From: CAIJXV01 sp964497135
Lineage (GTDB): Bacteria > Verrucomicrobiota > Kiritimatiellia > CAIKKV01 > CAIJXV01
Length of the DNA stretch: 24,061 nucleotides
Assembly (NCBI GenBank): GCA_964497135.1
Contig: CAZCDO010000041.1
Location: forward strand, 1-24,061
Direction of reading: 5' to 3'
Positions within the stretch are counted from its first letter, which is position 1. Every line of letters begins with the position of its first letter. Below are positions 1 to 8,446 of this stretch, in pieces. Below the pieces are notes generated by a model. The model did no database searches. It saw nothing but the letters and a program-made list of their open reading frames with translations, and was not told the origin of the DNA. The position numbers and the translations under genes were made by a program.

Positions 1-470
1 GGAACGGGGGGTTTTGATTGGGTCGTTCGCGTTCTCAGCGAAGCGGTTCACGTCAAACGTTCCCGATTCGGGGGAGGCGGGAACGAGAACGGGGAGATGG
101 AGACGGGAACGAGAACGGGAGACGGGAACGAGAACGAACGTGAACGGGGGGACGAGAACGGGAACGGCGGAATTTGATTGGGTCGTTCGCGTTCTCAGCG
201 AAGCGGTTCACGTCAGACGTTCGCGATTTGGGGGAGACGGGAACGAGCACGGGAGAACGTGAACGGGGAGACGGGAACGAGAACGGGGAGACGGGGAATG
301 GAGCGCGAACGGGAACGTGAACGGGGGGCGGGAGAATGGATCGGGGGCTTTTGATCGGGTCGTTCACGTTCTCAGCGAAGCGGTACGCGTCAAACGTTCC
401 CGATTCGGGGGAGACGGGAACGAGCACGGGAGAACGCCAACGGGGGACGAGAACGTGAACGGGAACGGGA
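1..470. repeat. GC-rich tandem repeat array with three ~65-bp cores
   Basis: Three copies of a core beginning TTTGATYGGGTCGTTC and ending near GATTYGGGGGA start at about 13, 173 and 350. Offsets are 160 and 177 bp, with a few substitutions between copies. The stretches between cores are low-complexity permutations of GGGAACG, GAGAACG and GTGAACGGGG. Open frames exist on both strands, but they translate to low-complexity R/E/G/N or S/P/R strings with no start context or domain, so I read this as non-coding. The array reaches the window edge, so its full length is unknown. It stops just before the AT-richer promoter region of the L,D-transpeptidase gene. Confidence 0.8.
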
Positions 471-501
471 GAAAGCTGATTATTTTATCGAATTCCCTTT
501 C

Positions 502-529
502 TCGACTTTCTTAAAATGAGGCATATACT
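502..529 (+). promoter_or_regulatory. Candidate sigma70-type promoter of the L,D-transpeptidase gene
   Basis: A -35-like TCGACT (502-507) and a -10-like TATACT (524-529) are separated by 16 bp. They lie in a locally AT-rich stretch between the GC-rich repeats and the gene. The predicted 5' leader is about 40 nt and contains GGAGG at 563-567. Confidence 0.5.
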
Positions 530-574
530 GATACCGAATTCTGAACCTAATCAAATTCAACTGGAGGATCGTTC

Positions 575-1519
575 ATGTCGATTACGCGTATTATTGTCTT
601 GGCAACTTCAGTTCTTGTCACCTCGACCCCGATTTGGGCTCAAAACGGCGGAATTTCGTTGCCGGATGCCGCGCCTGCCGCCACAATGGAGCCAACCAAT
701 GCCCTTGGCGCGCCTCAGCCCCCCCCGATCCCTATGGCGGTGGATACCAACACCCCCCAGGCTGTCGGTGTCGTTCCTGGGGCCTCTGAGCGGCTGGCTG
801 ACGCATTGGGTCTTGAGAAAGGGGATAAATTATTGGAAGCGCGGGCCTTGGGGCTTGAACTTCTGAATCCGGTGAATGAGGCATTGAATCCGCAAATTGA
901 AGAAATGTTAGGGCGGGTTAACATCCGTTTGGTCGCGACGCCCCGGGCGATGCCCGAAAAAATTGAATACACCGTGAAACCCGGCGATTTCTTGGGCCGT
1001 ATTGCCAAAATGTTTGGGACGACCGAGGATCTTGCACAGGAGTCGAACCTGATCAAGGATCCCGCATTGATCCGGGGCGGCGATCATTTCCGGATCTTTA
1101 GTGGGAAGTTTTCGGTTCAGGTCAATAAAGCCCGCAATGATTTGGTCCTCTCGATGAACGACCGGTTCTTTAAAAGGTATCCGATTGGGACTGGGAAATT
1201 CGGGAAAACACCAGCCGGTACGTTTGTCATTCAGGAGCGCATCAAGGAGCCGGTCTGGTATCGTCCGGATGGCAAGGCGGTGCTGTATGGGGACAAGGAG
1301 AATATTCTGGGGACCCGTTGGCTGGCGCTGAAGCCGACCGGGAGTACTCCGGATGTCAAAGGCTACGGATTGCACGGTACCTGGGATGAAACGAGCATTG
1401 GAAAACAGGAAAGCTCCGGTTGTGTCCGATTGCGCAATGGCGACATTGAAGAGCTGTATCTGGTGTGGCCCCTGGGATCGCCCGTGGTCAGCAGCGAGGA
1501 AAACGCTCCCTTCCGTTGA
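575..1519 (+). CDS. Secreted LysM domain L,D-transpeptidase (YkuD family)
   Basis: Predicted periplasmic enzyme that forms 3-3 peptidoglycan cross-links or attaches proteins to peptidoglycan. Residues 1-22 form a signal peptide ending WAQ. A Pro/Ala-rich linker and a helical segment follow. A LysM domain lies at about 129-175 (YTVKPGDFLGRIAKMFGTT), and the YkuD catalytic domain at about 178-307. The catalytic signature is visible as HG at 267-268 and SSGCVRLRNGD at 280-290, with Cys283 as nucleophile. The 314-aa length suits LysM-YkuD proteins. The start is set by GGAGG seven bases upstream of the ATG. A C8 tract at 719-726 encodes part of a PQPPPIP linker and could be slippery. bioD follows after 29 bp, so the two may be co-transcribed, although the functions are unrelated. 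Confidence 0.93.
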   Translation: MSITRIIVLATSVLVTSTPIWAQNGGISLPDAAPAATMEPTNALGAPQPPPIPMAVDTNTPQAVGVVPGASERLADALGLEKGDKLLEARALGLELLNPVNEALNPQIEEMLGRVNIRLVATPRAMPEKIEYTVKPGDFLGRIAKMFGTTEDLAQESNLIKDPALIRGGDHFRIFSGKFSVQVNKARNDLVLSMNDRFFKRYPIGTGKFGKTPAGTFVIQERIKEPVWYRPDGKAVLYGDKENILGTRWLALKPTGSTPDVKGYGLHGTWDETSIGKQESSGCVRLRNGDIEELYLVWPLGSPVVSSEENAPFR

Positions 1520-1548
1520 TCTCGGAGGCCGGCAATACGAGGTTCCGG

Positions 1549-2292
1549 ATGCCTGATAAGAAATGTGGGCTGGCCGTTATCGGAACGGATACGGGGGTGG
1601 GGAAGACTCTGGTAACGGCCTTGTTATGTCTTGCTGCGCGTCAGGCGGGGGCCGATTGGGTTCCGATGAAACCCGTCCAGACCGGAGGGTTTCGGCTGCC
1701 GGATGGACGGTTGACTGCGCCGGACTTGGATTGGATTCTGGCCGTGTTGGGGATGGACCCGTCCCGGGAAAATCGGGATCGGATGAATCCCTATGTGCTG
1801 GAATACCCGGCGTCACCCCATTTGGCGGCTGAACTCGAAGGGGTGACGATTGAGCGCCGCCGGATATTGCGGGCGTATGCCGAACTAACGGCCCGCCATG
1901 ACGGGGTTGTGGTGGAGGGGGCTGGGGGCTTGATGGTTCCCTTTGGCCGGGATTGGCTGTTAGCCGACTTGCTGATGGATTTTAATTTGCCCGTGGTCGT
2001 GGTGGCGCGTGCCGGGTTGGGAACTTTGAACCATACCCTGTTGACCCTGGAAGCTTTGCGGATGCGCGGCCTGACCGTCGCGGGGATCGTGTTGAACCAA
2101 CTCACGCCGCAAACTCCCGGTGTGATTGAGGCGGATAATGCGCGGGTTTTGACCGAGTTGGGGGGGATTCCGGTCTGGAATACAATCCCGTATTGGTCAG
2201 GGTTGGATCATCAAACAAAACCCCAAGAGTGGGGTTGTCGGTTGATGGAACAAATTCCGGAAGTAGCTCGCCACATGCGCCTTTACTGGTAA
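1549..2292 (+). CDS. bioD: Dethiobiotin synthetase
   Basis: Makes dethiobiotin from 7,8-diaminononanoate, CO2 and ATP in the cytoplasm, the penultimate step of biotin synthesis. The 247-aa product has a Walker A motif GTDTGVGKT at 12-20, the KPVQTG substrate/ATP segment at 41-46, EGAGGLMVP at 123-131 and NTIP near 211-214, all in the order seen in BioD. I chose the ATG at 1549 because GAGG lies six bases upstream and the protein then begins directly at the first beta strand. The frame stays open upstream to 1465, but those codons overlap the end of the L,D-transpeptidase gene and add no BioD sequence. No bioA, bioB or bioF lies nearby, so the rest of the pathway must be elsewhere. The C-terminus is somewhat diverged. 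Confidence 0.93.
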   Translation: MPDKKCGLAVIGTDTGVGKTLVTALLCLAARQAGADWVPMKPVQTGGFRLPDGRLTAPDLDWILAVLGMDPSRENRDRMNPYVLEYPASPHLAAELEGVTIERRRILRAYAELTARHDGVVVEGAGGLMVPFGRDWLLADLLMDFNLPVVVVARAGLGTLNHTLLTLEALRMRGLTVAGIVLNQLTPQTPGVIEADNARVLTELGGIPVWNTIPYWSGLDHQTKPQEWGCRLMEQIPEVARHMRLYW

Positions 2293-2311
2293 CCGAATCG
2301 GTCCTTTTTTT
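2292..2311. terminator. Short hairpin with T-run between convergent genes
   Basis: ACCG (2292-2295) and CGGT (2299-2302) can pair around an AAT loop, followed by CC and seven Ts (2305-2311). It sits in the 17-bp gap between bioD and the oppositely oriented dehydrogenase gene, whose stop codon lies within the T/A run. The stem is short, so this is a weak terminator candidate for the + strand. Confidence 0.4.
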
Positions 2312-3347
2312 AAGGCATCGTGATGATGGCTTTGACCACGCCATCCCGGTAATGCTCGACGAGATCGAAAGCTTCTGGCGTCCGGCTGAAGGGGAAGTGG
2401 TGGGTGATCATGAAGTCGGCATTGATCTTTCCGGAGGTCAGGAGGTCGAGTGCCGGTTGGACGCAATGATTCTGTCGTCGAATGTTTTGAATACACAGTT
2501 CCTTGCGTCGGGTTTTATCGATGATGAACCCGATCCGGTCGACCGTGGGAATGCCGATCATTATTAATTTACCGCCCGGCTTGAGCAGATCGACGGCCTG
2601 GTCAATGGCGGATTGTTCGCCGCAACATTCGAAGACCACATCGAGCAAGAGCGGTTCGGTTTTGGTGATTTCTTCGACAATATCCTGCCGGTCCGGGTTG
2701 CCGGTCCAATCGGCGCCCGCCTTTTGGGCGGTGGCCAATCGGGAATCGATCTTATCGGTGACGTAGATTCTTCGGGCGCCCTGGGCGCGGGCAGGCAGGA
2801 GGACGCTGAGTCCGATGGGGCCGGCACCCAGGATGCCGATTGCGGCTCCCGGCATGGGCAGGGATTGCTTGACCCCGTAATAGCCGATGGAAAGGGGTTC
2901 GACCAAGGCTGCGCGGTCAAAGGACATGGAGGCGGGGACCGGGAAACAGCATTCCTCGGGCATGACGATATATTCAGACAAACATCCCTCGGCCTGGCCG
3001 GGACAGCCGAGAAAGCGCAATTTTCGACAGGTATGTGGTCGTCCGGCCTTGCACTGATCGCACTCCCAGCAGGACATGGCGGGTTCAACGGCAACCCGGT
3101 CGCCGGTTTTAATTTTTGTTACAGCGGGTCCGGTTTTAACGACCACGGCAGAACATTCATGTCCGACCGTAAAGGGATATTTAACGACCTGGCTGCCGAT
3201 GCGGCCGGTGACGTAATAATGGACATCGGAACCACAGACGCCGACCGTGGCGAGTTTGAGCAGAACCTCGTTCGGCTTCTGAAGGACGGGGTCAGGAACC
3301 TCACGGAGTTCCATTTGACGAATACCGGTTAATACCATGGCTTTCAT
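2310..3347 (-). CDS. Zinc-dependent medium-chain dehydrogenase, sorbitol/xylitol dehydrogenase type
   Basis: Predicted cytoplasmic NAD(P)-dependent polyol dehydrogenase that oxidises a sugar alcohol to a ketose. The 345-aa protein has the GroES-like catalytic domain and a Rossmann domain. Catalytic zinc ligands are Cys38 (GVCGSDVHYY), His63/Glu64 (GHE) and Glu150 (VEP). The structural-zinc set is Cys93, 96, 99 and 107 (CWECDQCKAG..). The nucleotide loop is GILGAGPIGLS at 171-181. An Asp after the second Rossmann strand (YVTDKID) favours NAD over NADP, which is inference. It is the last gene of a compact minus-strand run, 20 bp after the toroid-like gene. The start has only a weak GAAGAG upstream, and an ATG three codons in is an alternative. 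The exact substrate (sorbitol, xylitol, threonine-like) cannot be read from the sequence. Confidence 0.88.
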   Translation of the reverse strand: MKAMVLTGIRQMELREVPDPVLQKPNEVLLKLATVGVCGSDVHYYVTGRIGSQVVKYPFTVGHECSAVVVKTGPAVTKIKTGDRVAVEPAMSCWECDQCKAGRPHTCRKLRFLGCPGQAEGCLSEYIVMPEECCFPVPASMSFDRAALVEPLSIGYYGVKQSLPMPGAAIGILGAGPIGLSVLLPARAQGARRIYVTDKIDSRLATAQKAGADWTGNPDRQDIVEEITKTEPLLLDVVFECCGEQSAIDQAVDLLKPGGKLIMIGIPTVDRIGFIIDKTRRKELCIQNIRRQNHCVQPALDLLTSGKINADFMITHHFPFSRTPEAFDLVEHYRDGVVKAIITMP

Positions 3348-3367
3348 TGTCTCTTCATCCTATTGGG

Positions 3368-6229
3368 TTACCATTGTTCATCTGTTTGCGGGCCGGCGGG
3401 GGTTGCAATCGCCGGGGGGAGATCCTCGGCCTCATCGGCCGACTTGGGGACTGGGGTGGGAGAGGCAGTTGGGGTTCCGGCCTCTGGGGCAGATGTGGCG
3501 ACCGCCGCTTGATTCGAGGAGCTTGCGGGTTCGATGGGAGTCGTCGGAGCGGGAGCCGTGCGGATGGGAATTTTGCTTTTATCGAAGAGACGGGCATTGA
3601 TTCGATCCAGCGCACCGATCCGGGCGACGAACGGATCCTGCCGGGAGGGGAGCAACCGATTGGCCAGGTTGTCCTTGCGCGTCTCGTCGGCGGTATATTC
3701 CCGGGTTGCCAGGGCGAGAACCTGAGCCATCTGGACCGGTGACACTTCGTTGGGGGCCAACTCGGGTCCCTGTCCGAATTTCAAAATCAGGCCGGTGAGT
3801 TGGCCTTCGGGGCCATAGAGGCCGGTGAGTTTATCGGGCGTGACGGTTTTTAAATCCTTGAGAAGCGGACTGGTTGCGGGGATGGGTTTGATTTTTGCGC
3901 CGGGCAGGAGTTGGGGCCATTGGGTGGCGAAATCATAGGTGACCCCGGCGCGTTGCCCGACGACGATGAACCCGGTGCCGGAAACATAGCGTTTGATGAC
4001 TTCCCGGCCGATGGCGTCAAACCCGCTGTTATCGGGTTCCACGTAGAGGACGGGGATCCGATTGATGAAGGCGGCGGGAGTTTGGAGGCTGACCTTGATC
4101 AGGGTTGCGGGATTATCGGATTTGAGGGACTTGTTAAAGAGCTGGAGGGCTTGGGCGGTGACGGTGGGACTGGTTTCCGATTCACCCAAGGCCAGATAGC
4201 CGAGGACGGGTTCACGGAGGCCGCCGAACAGGAACAGCATGGAATAGGCGGTACTGAGCGAGCGGCCTTCCAGGGAGGTCGCCCGGCCTGCGAGCTGGGC
4301 CTGGAATTGGGTCCGGAACTTGGCGATATCGAACGGGGTCCGTTTATCCTCGGCCAATTGAGCCATCTGTTCTTCATGGGCCTTGCGCGCCGCCTGCGCC
4401 CGGTATTCGAGATAGGACGAGGAGTAGGCGACGGGGGCGGGAGTGTTCCATCCGCCGTCATCTTTTTGCATCAGAACGACCCGGTGAGCCAACTGGGCCC
4501 AAAGTTCGCGGCGTTCCTCCTGGAGCGTTCCCGGCAGGCGGTGAATGAAAGCCATCTGTAAAAAGAAATCGAAGGGATCGCCTTGTCGTCCAACCGCCAG
4601 CGTTGAATTAGAGGCGGTGATGTAAGTCTCAGCGATTTTGAGTTCGGCTTCGCGCCCCTTTTTGACCTGGGCGCCGAACTTGTTCATCAAGGTGGGCATG
4701 CCGACGATCTGACCGGCGCAGAGCAGGGCATTGATGCCCTGGAGGGTATTGACGGGATAGGCTTCGGATTCGAGGGCCATGGTTTGCTCGGCGGTGATGG
4801 GAACGAACCCGAAGGGTTGGAAGGAGTTGATGGGTTGGTGGATATTACAGGCATCCCAGGTGCCGTCGGCTTTTTGGCGGGCCGCGATGGCATTGGCGGC
4901 GCGGGCCAGGATGGCGCTGGGGGTTTCGGAGGCCAGAACCGGGGCCTTGGTGGCACCGAGGGGCCGCCAGGTTGTTTTAGGCAGGCAATTATTCAGCGCG
5001 GCCTCGCGCAGGGCAAACAAGACCAGGGCGGTGGTTTCAAGGTCACCCATATTCTGGGTATACAAATAAAAGGGGAGTCCGGGAATGGTAATCGTATCTT
5101 CCTTGGATAACCCGATCACCAGCGGGGTGGTCACCGCTTCGAACCGGGTCCCCTGCATAGTGACCATTTTATATTGCTCGATGAACGATTTGAAGGCGAT
5201 TTCAGCTTCCTCGACGGATTTAATCCGCGATTTCTGGGTGGGTGCTTCTTTGAGTTTCGCTTTGGCCTTATCCCAACGATCCGACAGATTGCGCTCATGT
5301 GCGATCATGGCTGCGAATAAATCGGTTCTCAAACAAATGGGGCCCCAAAGCCCGCGGCCCGGGCCTTCGACGATCTGGCCGTCGATCAACTTACTGAGCA
5401 TCACATCGCGCAGGGGGTGGAATTCGGGGTCTTTGATATTGCAGAAGGCAGCGACCAACCAGGCGAGATCGAACGTGGTGTCGGGAATGCCGCGGAGGGT
5501 GAGATCGCTCTTGAGCGTCCGGATGGCGGTTTTAACCAAACCGGTTTGTCCCACCGCATCGCATTTCAGGATGGCATAGAGCGCGATCCCGTTCATGCCG
5601 AGGAAGTGGGTGGGCCAGGTGGTCTTGGTGTCGTACACGGCATTGCTCTGTCCGACAACGACTTTTTCCAATTTAACGATGGGGCCATTGGTGTCGCGAA
5701 TCTCTCCTTCGTCTTTAATAATGGTTCCCGTGGGGTCGCGCACTTCGCGTTCGACCTGGTTGGAGCCGGTGATTTTATAGCCGATAATTCGTTGCTTGGT
5801 GACTTTCTGGATTTTGCGGGTGGCCTCGGTCGAGGCGCCTTCCCCGACAGCGGCCATGGTTTCATAGGATTCGTAGATCGGTTCCTGAATGGGAATCGAG
5901 ACCATGACTTTCTTGTAATGGACCATGTTTTTCTTGTAGCGGACTTCCACTTCCTTGGTCTCGACATCTTTGTACCCAACGACAAATCGCTGGATGATGG
6001 GTTCGACCAGGTACCCGGTTTCATTGGTGGCGATATCCGAGAGCAGATACTCGGTTCCGCAGACGATGGCGGCGCGGGTGGCCAGGTTGAGGGTGTCCGC
6101 ATCGAGTTGGGTGGTGGGCGGAATGGCGGGAAGCGGGACGGGGGCGACAGCGGCGGTGACGAGGCGGATCAGGGCGAGAAAAGACAGGGTTGCCAGGCAT
6201 CCTGCGGGCAAGGATTTGCGAGTCATCAT
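3368..6229 (-). CDS. Large secreted toroid-like protein with QW motifs, function unknown
   Basis: A 953-aa exported protein. Residues 1-27 form a signal peptide (hydrophobic CLATLSFLALIRLVTAAVA). I chose the ATG at 6229 because AAGGA lies seven bases upstream; the frame is open to 6574 but runs into the preceding gene. Helical segments contain QW-type motifs, Q-x3-G-x-W at 452-458 (QKADGTW) and 588-594 (QKDDGGW), plus GRGLWG near 291-296. These recall the alpha/alpha toroid of prenyltransferase/squalene-oxidase repeat proteins, common as secreted proteins in PVC bacteria. Residues ~715-800 (RIPVLYVEPDN..GREVIKRYV..GFIVVG) resemble DUF4159-like C-terminal domains. Residues ~82-200 are an unusual Tyr/Lys/Val-rich insertion (VGYKDVETKEVEVRYKKN). 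The tail (890-953) is Pro/Ala/Ser/Thr-rich. No cyclase DXDD motif is seen, so an enzymatic role is not supported. Confidence 0.82.
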   Translation of the reverse strand: MMTRKSLPAGCLATLSFLALIRLVTAAVAPVPLPAIPPTTQLDADTLNLATRAAIVCGTEYLLSDIATNETGYLVEPIIQRFVVGYKDVETKEVEVRYKKNMVHYKKVMVSIPIQEPIYESYETMAAVGEGASTEATRKIQKVTKQRIIGYKITGSNQVEREVRDPTGTIIKDEGEIRDTNGPIVKLEKVVVGQSNAVYDTKTTWPTHFLGMNGIALYAILKCDAVGQTGLVKTAIRTLKSDLTLRGIPDTTFDLAWLVAAFCNIKDPEFHPLRDVMLSKLIDGQIVEGPGRGLWGPICLRTDLFAAMIAHERNLSDRWDKAKAKLKEAPTQKSRIKSVEEAEIAFKSFIEQYKMVTMQGTRFEAVTTPLVIGLSKEDTITIPGLPFYLYTQNMGDLETTALVLFALREAALNNCLPKTTWRPLGATKAPVLASETPSAILARAANAIAARQKADGTWDACNIHQPINSFQPFGFVPITAEQTMALESEAYPVNTLQGINALLCAGQIVGMPTLMNKFGAQVKKGREAELKIAETYITASNSTLAVGRQGDPFDFFLQMAFIHRLPGTLQEERRELWAQLAHRVVLMQKDDGGWNTPAPVAYSSSYLEYRAQAARKAHEEQMAQLAEDKRTPFDIAKFRTQFQAQLAGRATSLEGRSLSTAYSMLFLFGGLREPVLGYLALGESETSPTVTAQALQLFNKSLKSDNPATLIKVSLQTPAAFINRIPVLYVEPDNSGFDAIGREVIKRYVSGTGFIVVGQRAGVTYDFATQWPQLLPGAKIKPIPATSPLLKDLKTVTPDKLTGLYGPEGQLTGLILKFGQGPELAPNEVSPVQMAQVLALATREYTADETRKDNLANRLLPSRQDPFVARIGALDRINARLFDKSKIPIRTAPAPTTPIEPASSSNQAAVATSAPEAGTPTASPTPVPKSADEAEDLPPAIATPAGPQTDEQW

Positions 6230-6280
6230 CGTGTTTTCCTTCATGAGATATTTCAAAAACCGACCCGTCCACACCGTCGC

Positions 6281-6309
6281 AGTTTGTTGGGTCCGCCCAA
6301 ACGCGTCAA
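6281..6309 (-). promoter_or_regulatory. Possible internal promoter before the toroid-like gene
   Basis: On the minus strand, TTGACG (6309-6304) and CAAACT (6286-6281) are 17 bp apart within the 103-bp gap between the acyltransferase and the toroid-like gene. This is the largest gap in the minus-strand run. The -35 is good and the -10 weak (3 of 6). Confidence 0.33.
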
Positions 6310-6332
6310 GGATAAAGTCCAATTCAATTCTT

Positions 6333-7277
6333 TTAAACGTTCGGACTCTGGACCTGCCCCTGAGGGGCATTGGCGGGCGCCTGCTCGAGAACCAGGGGGT
6401 CGAGAATCCAGCGTTTATTATACCAGAACCATTGACCCGGATCGTTCCGGATGGCGGATTCGATGATGTCGAAAATGGCCTGGGTGATGCGCAGCGCATC
6501 GGCCTCCTTATCCAGGGCCGGGTCGGGTCGAATGGGCGGATAGGCGCGACTGTGGATGCGGGTCCACCCGTCACGGGTATTGATAATCGGGACGATGGGG
6601 ACCCCGGCCAGACGGGAGAAGAGGGCGATCCCAGGGCCGATATTGGCGGTTTGCCCGAGAAAGTGGATCGGCAATCCCGGAGTCGGCATACGGATATCCG
6701 GAAGGACGGCCAGAATCTGGCCGGCTTTGAGGCGTTTGATGATGGCGCGGAGGATGTGATCGCCCCGCATCAGGATCTCATTGCCGCCTCGCTCGCGCAG
6801 TTGATTCAGAAACTGGTCGAACAGGGGATTGTGCTGTTTGCCGGCGACGGAAAACATTTTCATGCCGCTATGGCCGACAATGGCGGCGGCCAGTTCCCAG
6901 GAGCCCATGTGGGGGCAGGCGATGATCGCGCCGGAGCCCGATTCCACGGCGTTTTTCAGCACCGCCATGGTGTCGGAATAAGTCCGGAGCTGGTCGGGCC
7001 TCAGGCGGTCGACCCGCACGACATCGACGGCGGTGAAGACAATATTGCGGATCGACTGCCAGGCGATATGGCGGATTTCGCGGTCGGAATAGCGGTCGCC
7101 GAAAACCGCCCGGATCCGGCGCTGGGTTTCGCGGCGGCGCCAGCGCACGAGATGGAAGGCGATGCCGGCGAGAAACCAGGCGAAGGCCAGGCTGCAGCGG
7201 TAAGGCAGGCGACGCAGGAGCCCGGCCCAGAGGCGCAAGAGGCCATATTCGATCACATGCTTGACACGGTATTTCAT
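6333..7277 (-). CDS. Lipid A-type lauroyl/myristoyl acyltransferase (LpxL/HtrB family)
   Basis: Predicted inner-membrane acyltransferase that adds a secondary acyl chain to a lipid A precursor or related glycolipid. The 314-aa protein has an N-terminal hydrophobic anchor (about 10-45), the catalytic H-x4-E motif at 123-128 (HMGSWE), the downstream LPDIRMPTPGLPIHFLG segment (192-208), TANIGPGIALFSRLAGVPIVP (210-230) and a terminal PGQWFWYNKRW, all in LpxL family order. The ATG overlaps the stop of the upstream DUF362 gene as ATGA, so the two are probably translationally coupled. The presence of this family indicates a Gram-negative envelope. The acyl chain and acceptor cannot be told from sequence. 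The last ~18 residues (VLEQAPANAPQGQVQ..) are a low-complexity tail. Confidence 0.9.
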   Translation of the reverse strand: MKYRVKHVIEYGLLRLWAGLLRRLPYRCSLAFAWFLAGIAFHLVRWRRRETQRRIRAVFGDRYSDREIRHIAWQSIRNIVFTAVDVVRVDRLRPDQLRTYSDTMAVLKNAVESGSGAIIACPHMGSWELAAAIVGHSGMKMFSVAGKQHNPLFDQFLNQLRERGGNEILMRGDHILRAIIKRLKAGQILAVLPDIRMPTPGLPIHFLGQTANIGPGIALFSRLAGVPIVPIINTRDGWTRIHSRAYPPIRPDPALDKEADALRITQAIFDIIESAIRNDPGQWFWYNKRWILDPLVLEQAPANAPQGQVQSPNV

Positions 7278-8410
7278 GCGTGGGTCATCCTTTTAATCAG
7301 CATGACAAAACGGAGGAAGGGGCTGGCCTGCATGGCGATGGCGCGTTCCGGGCAAACCTCATGACAACAACAACAGGCGATGCACCGTTTCGGGGCGAGC
7401 ACGGGGAATTGGCGGGAGACCTGGGTGAGGGCGCCATTGGGACAGGCTCGGACGCAGAGCCCACAAAATTTACAGCGATCGGAGAAGATCGGGCGATTCC
7501 AGATGAAGGGGGCGACGGATTGGGTGATCCAGCGGGGAAGCCGTCCCAGGGGGATGGTCTGGGGCGCCTGGAAGGGCGGGCTGAGCTCGGGGATTGGCCC
7601 CGTGTGGATAACCTCGATGTGGTCGGCACGGGTTTCGCCCCGGTTTTGCGCCTGGATTTCGCGGAGATAGCCGATGGCCGGAAGGTTGAGCCCGAGCCGG
7701 CGGGCGAGTGTGGCATCCAGCGCAGCGGCATCGCACGAGGCGGCGAGAAAGCCCAGGGAGCGGGGGCGACCGGCGGTGGGGCCATCGCCATCCATGCCGA
7801 TGATGCCGTCGGCGACCGCAAGAGTGGGGGGCACGCACGAATAGATCGCTGCCAGGAGCGCATGAAAATCAGTGGGATGCGGATACGCTTTATGCAGGGC
7901 GGTTTTCTGGAGACCGGGCACACAGCCATACATGTTTTTGACCGCGCCGGTCAAAAGGGTGAGGACATGGGTTTTGACTTTGGGAACCGAAACGATCATT
8001 TCAGACTCGAGCACCGGGCGGGCGATGTTGAAGGAAAAACCGCGGACCGTAAAGGGTTGGGATCCGGCTTTTTCGAAATTCACCAATTCGACCCGTTCCT
8101 CGGCACAGACCGCGGCGATGCCGGTTTTCTCCCAGACTTGGGCGAGGTCGCAGACATTTGCCGGACTGTCGCCGACCCGGACTTCGGCGCCGCGCCGACG
8201 CAGGTAGCGGATGAGGGCCCGGATGACTTCCGGGTGGGTGGTTTTGGCTTCTTCGGGGCGGCCATCCGTAATGAGATTGGGTTTGAGCAGGACGCGCAGT
8301 CCGGCGCGCCACGGCGGAAGCCGTTGTTCCAGCGGAGCCAGGACGGCGGCGAGTGCCGGTTCGACCGCGCCATAGTCGGTACAGGGTGATAGGATGACGG
8401 GAATGGACAT
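7274..8410 (-). CDS. DUF362 protein with two C-terminal [4Fe-4S] ferredoxin motifs
   Basis: A cytoplasmic iron-sulphur protein of unknown biochemical role. Residues ~1-270 form the DUF362 domain (KPNLITDGRPEEAKTTHPEV, VSVPKVKTHVLTLLTGAVKN, ADGIIGMDGDGPTAGRP). The C-terminus carries two Cx2Cx2CxxxCP clusters at Cys313/316/319/323 and Cys343/346/349/353, the second one Cys-rich (CIACCCCHEVCP). I prefer the ATG at 8410 (MSIPVILSPC), because family members begin at this strand. A TTG at 8446, immediately after the upstream stop, would add 12 residues, and neither has a good ribosome-binding site. The stop overlaps the acyltransferase start by 4 bp. Electron transfer is likely from the clusters, but no reaction can be assigned. 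Confidence 0.88.
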   Translation of the reverse strand: MSIPVILSPCTDYGAVEPALAAVLAPLEQRLPPWRAGLRVLLKPNLITDGRPEEAKTTHPEVIRALIRYLRRRGAEVRVGDSPANVCDLAQVWEKTGIAAVCAEERVELVNFEKAGSQPFTVRGFSFNIARPVLESEMIVSVPKVKTHVLTLLTGAVKNMYGCVPGLQKTALHKAYPHPTDFHALLAAIYSCVPPTLAVADGIIGMDGDGPTAGRPRSLGFLAASCDAAALDATLARRLGLNLPAIGYLREIQAQNRGETRADHIEVIHTGPIPELSPPFQAPQTIPLGRLPRWITQSVAPFIWNRPIFSDRCKFCGLCVRACPNGALTQVSRQFPVLAPKRCIACCCCHEVCPERAIAMQASPFLRFVMLIKRMTHA

Positions 8411-8446
8411 GCGGGGTAGGTTATCCGGCGAGGCCGCTGGAGACAA

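Noticed and set aside
14..514. Open frames on both strands in the first 500 bases
   Set aside because: Translations are low-complexity products of the tandem repeat, lack a ribosome-binding site and overlap each other on opposite strands.
5417..6466. Long plus-strand open frame (349 aa) opposite the toroid-like gene
   Set aside because: It is antisense to a gene with a signal peptide, ribosome-binding site and family motifs. Its translation is Gly/Asp-rich with no domain, typical of the antisense of a GC-rich gene.
6230..6574. N-terminal extension of the toroid-like protein
   Set aside because: It would overlap the acyltransferase gene by over 240 bp and put the clear signal peptide inside the protein. 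AAGGA supports the ATG at 6229.
7280..8389. Long plus-strand open frame (369 aa) opposite the DUF362 gene
   Set aside because: Antisense shadow. The minus strand encodes a complete DUF362/ferredoxin protein with both Fe-S clusters.
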